Source: Azospirillum sp. SYSU D00513 (lineage in GTDB: Bacteria; Pseudomonadota; Alphaproteobacteria; Azospirillales; Azospirillaceae). From it: 64,000 nt of DNA. Position numbers and translations under genes: made by a program. The stretch lies in assembly GCF_017356015.1 (NCBI RefSeq), contig NZ_JAFIQV010000009.1, positions 1-64,000 on the forward strand. The letters are read 5' to 3'. The notes under the pieces were generated by a model. That model was not told where the DNA came from. It did not search any database and saw nothing but the letters and a program-made list of their open reading frames with translations. Positions 59,327 through 64,000 of the stretch are shown here, in pieces (within the stretch, counting starts at the first letter, position 1; every line of letters begins with the position of its first letter).

Positions 59327-60529
59327 TTATTCGGCGGCCACTTCCAAAGTGGCCTTGGCCGGTTTGGCACCGCGCAGCGATGCCATGGCGGCGAGGACGC
59401 CCCCGGCGCGGTGCGGAACGCCCGCGTCGGCGAGGCCCATCTCGACGCCGGAGAGCGCGCCCATCAGGGTCAGCTCGTTGGTCTCGCCGAGATGGCCGAT
59501 GCGGAAGACCTTGCCGGTCAGCTTGCTGAGGCCGGCGCCGAGCGACATGTCGTAATTCTCGAGCACAACCTTGCGGAGGGCGTCGGCGTCATGGCCGGTC
59601 GGCATCAGCACGGCGGTCAGCACCGGCGAATATTCCTCCGGATTCGCGCAGAGGATCTCCAGCCCCCAGGCCTCGACCGCCGCGCGGGTCGCCGCACCCA
59701 GCCGCTTGTGACGGGCGAAGACGTTGTCGAGACCTTCTTCCAGCAGCATCGCGATGGCCTCGCGCAGGCCGTAGAGCAGGTTGGTGGCGGGGGTGTAGGG
59801 GAAATAGCCGTTGGCGTTCGGCTTCAGCATCTCCTGCCAGTCCCAGTAGGACCGCGGCATCCTGTTGGTCTTGGAGGCTGCCAGCGCCTTTTCCGACATG
59901 GCGGTGAAGCCCAGGCCCGGCGGCAGCATCAGCCCCTTCTGCGAGCAGCTGACGGTGACGTCGACGCCCCATTCCTCATGCCGGTATTCCGCCGAGCCGA
60001 GCGAGGAAATGGTGTCCACCAGCAGCAGGGCCGGGTGGCTGGCGCGGTCGATGGCCTTGCGCACCTCGGCGATGCGGCTGGTCACGCCGGTGGAGGTCTC
60101 GTTGTGGACGACCATGACCGCCTTGATGGCGTGGCCGCGGTCCTCCGACAGCTTCGCCTCGATCACGGCGGGATCGACGCCGTGGCGCCAGTCGCCGGAG
60201 ATGAAGTCCACCTCGATGTTCCATCGCGCGGCCATCTGGCGCCACAGCGTGGCGAAATGGCCGGTCTCCACCATCAGCACCCGGTCACCGGGCGACAGCG
60301 TGTTGACGATGGCCGACTCCCAGGCGCCGGTTCCGGAGGAGGGATAGACCACCACCGGGCCGGAGGTCTGGAACACGGTCTTGCAGCCCTCCAGCACCTC
60401 GCGGCCGAGCTTGCCGAATTCGGGGCCGCGGTGATCGATCACGGGCATGTCCATGGCCCGCAGGACCCGTTCGGGCACCGGGCTCGGGCCGGGGATCTGC
60501 AAGAAATGGCGACCTTGGCGGGTGGACAT
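59327..60529 (-). CDS. class V aminotransferase (alanine/serine-glyoxylate type)
   Basis: A 400-residue PLP enzyme. It opens GRHFLQIPGPSPVPERVLRA, MDMPVIDHRGPEF, a signature of serine/alanine-glyoxylate aminotransferases. VVYPSSGTGAWESAIVNTLS, LLVDTISSLGSAEYRHEEWG (PLP Asp) and VTVSCSQKGLMLPPGLGFTA (Schiff-base Lys) follow, then the C-terminal FRIGHLGETNEL. GGAGGAAACG precedes the ATG. It is divergent from the GntR gene at 60676. The amino donor is unknown; serine, alanine or a sulfur/phosphorus analogue are possible. Confidence 0.9.
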   Translation of the reverse strand: MSTRQGRHFLQIPGPSPVPERVLRAMDMPVIDHRGPEFGKLGREVLEGCKTVFQTSGPVVVYPSSGTGAWESAIVNTLSPGDRVLMVETGHFATLWRQMAARWNIEVDFISGDWRHGVDPAVIEAKLSEDRGHAIKAVMVVHNETSTGVTSRIAEVRKAIDRASHPALLLVDTISSLGSAEYRHEEWGVDVTVSCSQKGLMLPPGLGFTAMSEKALAASKTNRMPRSYWDWQEMLKPNANGYFPYTPATNLLYGLREAIAMLLEEGLDNVFARHKRLGAATRAAVEAWGLEILCANPEEYSPVLTAVLMPTGHDADALRKVVLENYDMSLGAGLSKLTGKVFRIGHLGETNELTLMGALSGVEMGLADAGVPHRAGGVLAAMASLRGAKPAKATLEVAAE

Positions 60530-60577
60530 CGTTTCCTCCGGTTGGCTGGCCTCGTCTGGATCAGGCCGTATGAGGCG

Positions 60578-60618
60578 CCATTTTGCATTCATTTTTTATG
60601 GAGGCAAGACCAAAATGG
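60578..60618. promoter_or_regulatory. inverted repeat in the aminotransferase / gntR spacer
   Basis: CCATTTTG (60578-60585) and CAAAATGG (60611-60618) are perfect inverted 8-mers 25 bases apart, within a locally AT-rich stretch between the divergent starts. This is a candidate operator for the adjacent GntR regulator. Confidence 0.45.
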
Positions 60619-60675
60619 AATTCGCAGCTGTCCCGCGCCTCGACAGAATGGCGTACTAGGGCTATAGTCAGAGGC

Positions 60676-61464
60676 ATGAACAGCGCCCCTGCTCCGGCTT
60701 CGACCCCGGCCGATTCCCTCGACGACCTTCCCAGCCCGGCGCAGGACGCCGCAGCCACGCTCGCCGCCTTCGAGGCGTCGGGCAGCGGCGGACAGGCGAA
60801 AAACCTGCATGGCGAGGTGCTGGCGCGGCTGCGCACCTACATCGTGGAGGGCAACCTCGCCGATGGCGCCCGCGTGCCCGAACGCCAGCTGTGCGAGCTG
60901 TTCGGCGTGTCGCGCACGCCCCTGCGCGAGGCGCTGAAGGTGCTGGCCGCGGAAGGGATGATCGACCTGCTGCCCAACCGCGGCGCGCGCGTGCGCGCGC
61001 TGGGGCCCGACGAGATCCGCGAGGCCTTCGACGTCATGGGCGGGCTGGAGGCGCTGGCGGGGCGCCTTGCCTGCGAGCGGATCACCGAAGCCGGGTTCGA
61101 GGAGATCGAACGGCTGCATTACGCCATGTACGGCTTCTATCTGCGGCGCGACCTCAGCGGCTATTTCCGCTGCAACCAGGCCATCCACCAGAAGATCGTC
61201 GAGGCGGCGGGGAACGCCACGCTGAAGGCGACCTACGACAGCTTCGCCAACCGCTGCCGCCGCGTGCGTTACGCGGCGAACCTCGACCGCCAGCATGACC
61301 GCTGGGGCGAGGCGATGCGCGAGCACGAGGCGATCCTGGAGGCCCTGCGCCGGCGCGCGGGATCCGAACTGGGCGACATCCTGTTCCAGCACCTGCGCAA
61401 CAAGAGCGTTGCCGCGCTGGAGCAAAAGACCCAGGACCCGGAGAGCGCGCCGGCCGCGGGCTGA
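60676..61464 (+). CDS. FadR/FCD-type GntR transcriptional regulator
   Basis: A 262-residue regulator with an extended N-terminus of about 40 residues. The winged helix reads NLHGEVLARLRTYIVEGNLA, DGARVPERQLCELFGVSRTP and LREALKVLAAEGMIDLLPNR. The FCD domain has FRCNQAIHQKIVEAAGN, MREHEAILEAL and FQHLRNK. It lies between the aminotransferase gene (divergent) and the tctCBA operon (same strand) and likely controls both. The start ATG has only a close-set GAGG. Confidence 0.88.
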   Translation: MNSAPAPASTPADSLDDLPSPAQDAAATLAAFEASGSGGQAKNLHGEVLARLRTYIVEGNLADGARVPERQLCELFGVSRTPLREALKVLAAEGMIDLLPNRGARVRALGPDEIREAFDVMGGLEALAGRLACERITEAGFEEIERLHYAMYGFYLRRDLSGYFRCNQAIHQKIVEAAGNATLKATYDSFANRCRRVRYAANLDRQHDRWGEAMREHEAILEALRRRAGSELGDILFQHLRNKSVAALEQKTQDPESAPAAG

Positions 61465-61602
61465 CACGCCGGGGCGGCCGCCCCCCCTTCCCGCACCCCA
61501 TCCCATTTTCGCGATTCGCCGCCGGACTGCTCACAAGAGCGACCCGCTGCCAGCGCGTGCGCATGCAAAACTTGCCACTTCGTTGGGCCAATCAACAAAG
61601 CG

Positions 61603-61636
61603 TTTGAATTCAAAATTTCATCGGCGTATGGATAAT
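61603..61636 (+). promoter_or_regulatory. candidate promoter with palindrome before tctC
   Basis: TTTGAATTCAAA (61603-61614) is a perfect 12-bp palindrome. Its last six bases, TTCAAA, are followed after 16 bases by GATAAT (61631-61636), a fair -10 element. It lies about 60 bases before the tctC start in a 229-bp gap and may be the operator of the upstream GntR regulator. Confidence 0.4.
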
Positions 61637-61693
61637 AGGAATGCCACACGGAGCGCGCCGCACGAACGGGGCGCCCAACCGGAGGAAACGTCG

Positions 61694-62680
61694 ATGACAC
61701 CAAGACTCGGCATTGCCCTTACCGCCCTGCTGGCCAGCGCGTCCGCCGCCCATGCCTGGGAGCCGACCAAGGCGATCGAAATCGTCGTTCCGTTCTCGGC
61801 GGGCGGCGCGTCCGACCAGATGGCCCGCACCATCCAGGGCATCATCCAGAAGAACGGCCTCGTCTCCCAGCCCATCGTCATCGTCAACAAGCCGGCCGCC
61901 GCTGGCGGCGAGGCGATGCTTGACATCAAGGCCTCGCCTGGCGACGCGCACAAGCTCATCACCACCTCCAGCGGCATCTTCATGACGCCGATGACCTCCA
62001 AGCTGCCGGTCACCTGGAAGGACTTCACCCCGGTCGCCATGCTGGCCCAGGACGCCTTCGGGCTTTGGGTGAACGGGGCCTCGCCGCACAAGACGGCGGG
62101 CGACTTCGTCACCGCCGCGAAATCCGCGAACCCGCCGCTGAAGGTCGGCGGCACCGGCGCCAAGCGCGAGGACCAGCTGCTGTCCATCGCCATGGAGAAG
62201 ACGGCCGGCATCAAGCTGTCCTACATCCCGCACCAGGGCGGCGGCGCCGCGTCGGTCCAGCTCGCCGGCAAGCATCTGGAGGCCACCACCAACAACCCGG
62301 CCGAGGAGTTCGCGAACTGGCGCAGCGGCTCGACCCGCCCGCTCTGCGTCTTCTCGGAGAAGCGCATGACCTACGGCGATCCGGTGGCCGGGGACCAGTC
62401 CTGGGCCGACATCCCGACCTGCCGCGAACAGGGGCTGGACGTCAGCTATCAGATGCTGCGCGGCATGTTCATGCCCGGCAAGGTCACGGCCGAGCAGCAA
62501 GCCTTCTACGTCAATCTCTTCAAGCGCGTCTCCGAGACGGCGGATTGGAAGGAATACCTTGCCCGCAACGCGCTGGTTGCCGACTTCCGCGCCGGCGAGC
62601 CCTTCGTCGAGTTCCTGAAGGCCGACGAGAAGAAGCACGAGGCTCTCCTGTCGGAGGCCGGCTTCCTCGTCGCCAAGTAA
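61694..62680 (+). CDS. tctC: TctC/Bug-type binding protein
   Basis: A 328-residue periplasmic binding protein. The signal MTPRLGIALTALLASASAAH ends at AHAWEP. Bug elements are IEIVVPFSAGGASDQMARTI, QPIVIVNKPAAAGGEAMLDI, KVGGTGAKREDQLLSIAMEK and IPHQGGGAASVQLAGKHLEA. It is more divergent than the other three binding proteins, so a different ligand is likely. GGAGGAAACG precedes the ATG. Confidence 0.9.
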   Translation: MTPRLGIALTALLASASAAHAWEPTKAIEIVVPFSAGGASDQMARTIQGIIQKNGLVSQPIVIVNKPAAAGGEAMLDIKASPGDAHKLITTSSGIFMTPMTSKLPVTWKDFTPVAMLAQDAFGLWVNGASPHKTAGDFVTAAKSANPPLKVGGTGAKREDQLLSIAMEKTAGIKLSYIPHQGGGAASVQLAGKHLEATTNNPAEEFANWRSGSTRPLCVFSEKRMTYGDPVAGDQSWADIPTCREQGLDVSYQMLRGMFMPGKVTAEQQAFYVNLFKRVSETADWKEYLARNALVADFRAGEPFVEFLKADEKKHEALLSEAGFLVAK

Positions 62681-62767
62681 ACCCGCGCTTCCGGGGGCGC
62701 CGGCCGAAAATGGCGCGGCGTCCCCCGTGAACGAAGCGGCGCGATCGCCGGAACCGAGGAGAAACCC

Positions 62768-63262
62768 ATGTCATCCACCGTCGCCGGGCCGGAGCGCGGC
62801 CTGTCCCGCCGGGCCGTCGAGGCCACCGTCGCGGCCTTCCTGATCCTGCTCGCCCTTCTCGCCCTCTGGGATTCCTACGGCCGGGGCGCCGGCTGGGACA
62901 ACGGACCCGAGAATGGCTTCTTCCCGGCCCGCGTGGCGTGGCTCTTCCTGGGCGCCTCGGTCCTGGTGCTCGTCAACAGCGTCCGCCAGCCCGACCAGCT
63001 GCTGGTCACCTGGAAGCAGCTGGGGCTGGTCGCCCGCGTGCTGGGGCCGCTGGTCGCGTTCGTCGCCATGATCGACCATCTGGGCATCTACGTGTCCTCG
63101 GCCGTCTTCATCGTCCTGTTCATGGTGGTGGTCGGGGCGTCGCGCTGGTGGTCGATCCTGCTGACGGCCGCGATCGTCCCGGTGGTCTGCTTCCTCATCT
63201 TCGAAACGCAGTTCGGCGTCCCGCTTCCCAAGGGGCCGGTCGAAGCCCTGCTCGGCTATTGA
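62768..63262 (+). CDS. tctB: tripartite tricarboxylate transporter small subunit TctB
   Basis: A 164-residue membrane protein with four hydrophobic helices (RAVEATVAAFLILLALLALW; RVAWLFLGASVLVLVNSV; LGLVARVLGPLVAFVAMI; WWSILLTAAIVPVVCFLIF) and the TctB-type loop NGPENGFFPARVAW. It lies between tctC and tctA; GAGGAGAAACCC provides the ribosome binding site. Confidence 0.87.
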   Translation: MSSTVAGPERGLSRRAVEATVAAFLILLALLALWDSYGRGAGWDNGPENGFFPARVAWLFLGASVLVLVNSVRQPDQLLVTWKQLGLVARVLGPLVAFVAMIDHLGIYVSSAVFIVLFMVVVGASRWWSILLTAAIVPVVCFLIFETQFGVPLPKGPVEALLGY

Positions 63263-63271
63263 GGTGCGCCC

Positions 63272-64000
63272 GTGGAAGAACTTCAGTCACTGATGGGCGG
63301 CTTCCAGGTCGCGCTTTCCTGGCACAACGTCGCCTTCATGGTGATCGGCGTGCTGCTCGGCATCGTGGTGGGCGTGCTGCCCGGCCTCGGCGGACCGAAC
63401 GGGGTGGCGATCCTGCTGCCGCTGACCTTCGGGATGGACCCGACCTCGGCCATCATCCTGCTCTCCTCGATCTATTGGGGAGCGCTGTTCGGCGGCGCCA
63501 TCACGGCGGTGCTGTTCAACATTCCCGGCGAGGCCTGGTCGGTCGCGACCACCTTCGACGGCTATCCGATGGCGGTGAAGGGCCGCGCCGGAGAGGCGCT
63601 GACCGCCGCCTTCACGGCCTCCTTCATCGGCGCCGTCTCGGGCGTCGTCCTCATCACCTTCGTGGCGCCGCTGATCGCCGAATTCGCTCTGCGCTTCGGG
63701 CCGGCGGAGTTCTTCGCGGTCTTCCTCCTGACCTTCTGTTCCTTCATCGGGATGGGCAAGGACAACAAGGCGAAGATCGTCATCGCGCTCTGCCTGGGCT
63801 TCCTGCTCGCCGCCGTCGGGCTCGACACCATCTCCGGCGACCTGCGCATGACCTTCGACGTCACGGAGCTGATGCGCGGTTTCGATTTCCTGGTGGTGGT
63901 GATCGGGCTGTTCGGCGTCAGCGAGATCATGCTGTCGGTCGAGGAGGGGCTGCAGTTCAAGGGCAGCAAGGCGGCCATCGACCTGCGGGTCGTGCTGCGC
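63272..64000 (+). CDS. tctA: tripartite tricarboxylate transporter large subunit TctA (partial)
   Basis: The first 243 codons of a TctA protein, running off the window end. From GTG 63272 it reads VEELQSLMGGFQVALSWHNV, VGVLPGLGGPNGVAILLPLT, WGALFGGAITAVLFNIPGEA and TFDGYPMAVKGRAGE, the usual TctA signature loops with several substitutions relative to the other two copies (GGPNG for GLGPT, WGALFGGAITAVLFN for YGAQYGGSTTAILVN). This suggests a distinct substrate class. It begins nine bases after tctB. Confidence 0.9.
   Translation, partial: MEELQSLMGGFQVALSWHNVAFMVIGVLLGIVVGVLPGLGGPNGVAILLPLTFGMDPTSAIILLSSIYWGALFGGAITAVLFNIPGEAWSVATTFDGYPMAVKGRAGEALTAAFTASFIGAVSGVVLITFVAPLIAEFALRFGPAEFFAVFLLTFCSFIGMGKDNKAKIVIALCLGFLLAAVGLDTISGDLRMTFDVTELMRGFDFLVVVIGLFGVSEIMLSVEEGLQFKGSKAAIDLRVVLR

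Noticed and set aside
1-64000. CRISPR arrays, tRNA or rRNA genes
   Set aside because: No regularly spaced direct repeats and no cloverleaf or rRNA-like conserved stretches were seen. A computed scan (tRNAscan-SE, Infernal) would be decisive.

Overview
The window is high-GC DNA with short intergenic gaps, strong GGAGG-type ribosome binding sites and frequent ATGA/GTGA overlaps. The content (four tripartite tricarboxylate transporters, uronic and aldaric acid catabolism, lysine catabolism, BrnTA, phage remnants) suggests a metabolically versatile soil or plant-associated alphaproteobacterium. Azospirillum or a close Rhodospirillales relative is my best guess; this rests on gene content and is not proven by any marker here. 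I saw no rRNA, tRNA or CRISPR array.

Layout. (1) 1-4948: a short-chain dehydrogenase, a ferritin-like protein, a CHASE3-HAMP-GGDEF diguanylate cyclase and dusA. (2) About 5012-10030: a decayed mobile island next to the 5' end of dusA. It holds an integrase N-terminal fragment, an IS3-type scrap, a helicase pseudogene, a BRO-type antirepressor gene split by a complete ISAs1-family element with 10-bp target duplications, two small coupled genes, the BrnT-BrnA toxin-antitoxin pair and a frameshifted phage-like gene. (3) 10047-17310: a LysR regulator divergent from a six-gene operon encoding an NMT1/THI5-like ABC importer, a TRZ/ATZ-type amidohydrolase, a Rieske oxygenase and its flavin/ferredoxin reductase. 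This looks like a self-contained uptake and degradation system for an unidentified, probably nitrogen-containing, compound. (4) 17340-39673: a large D-glucarate/galactarate locus. Both entry dehydratases (GarD, GudD) are present. Both downstream routes from 5-dehydro-4-deoxyglucarate are also present: KdgD plus 2,5-dioxovalerate dehydrogenase to 2-oxoglutarate, and GarL-GarR-glycerate 2-kinase to pyruvate and 2-phosphoglycerate. A GntR/FadR-type regulator appears to own three copies of a 17-bp site in front of the first branch and its transporters. A LacI-type regulator appears to own three copies of a 14-bp palindrome in front of the second. kdgD is duplicated almost perfectly.

(5) 39703-47961: a large MscS-type channel, then a three-gene lysine/pipecolate catabolic group (DUF1338 2-oxoadipate decarboxylase family, AmaB-like, AmaA-like) and a membrane-bound metal-dependent hydrolase. 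(6) 48064-54454: a 46-residue membrane protein, an IS6-type transposase remnant, a SAF-domain oxidoreductase, an HxlR / SnoaL / SDR / GMC oxidoreductase group and an OhrR-like MarR regulator. (7) 54666-64000: a secreted alpha/beta hydrolase divergent from the MarR gene across two palindromes; a MaoC-Pta / AckA / FabI operon; a class V aminotransferase; a GntR regulator; and a fourth TctCBA transporter whose TctA runs off the window end.

Functions are assigned by recognising family motifs by eye. No database search was possible, so substrate claims are inference unless stated otherwise.
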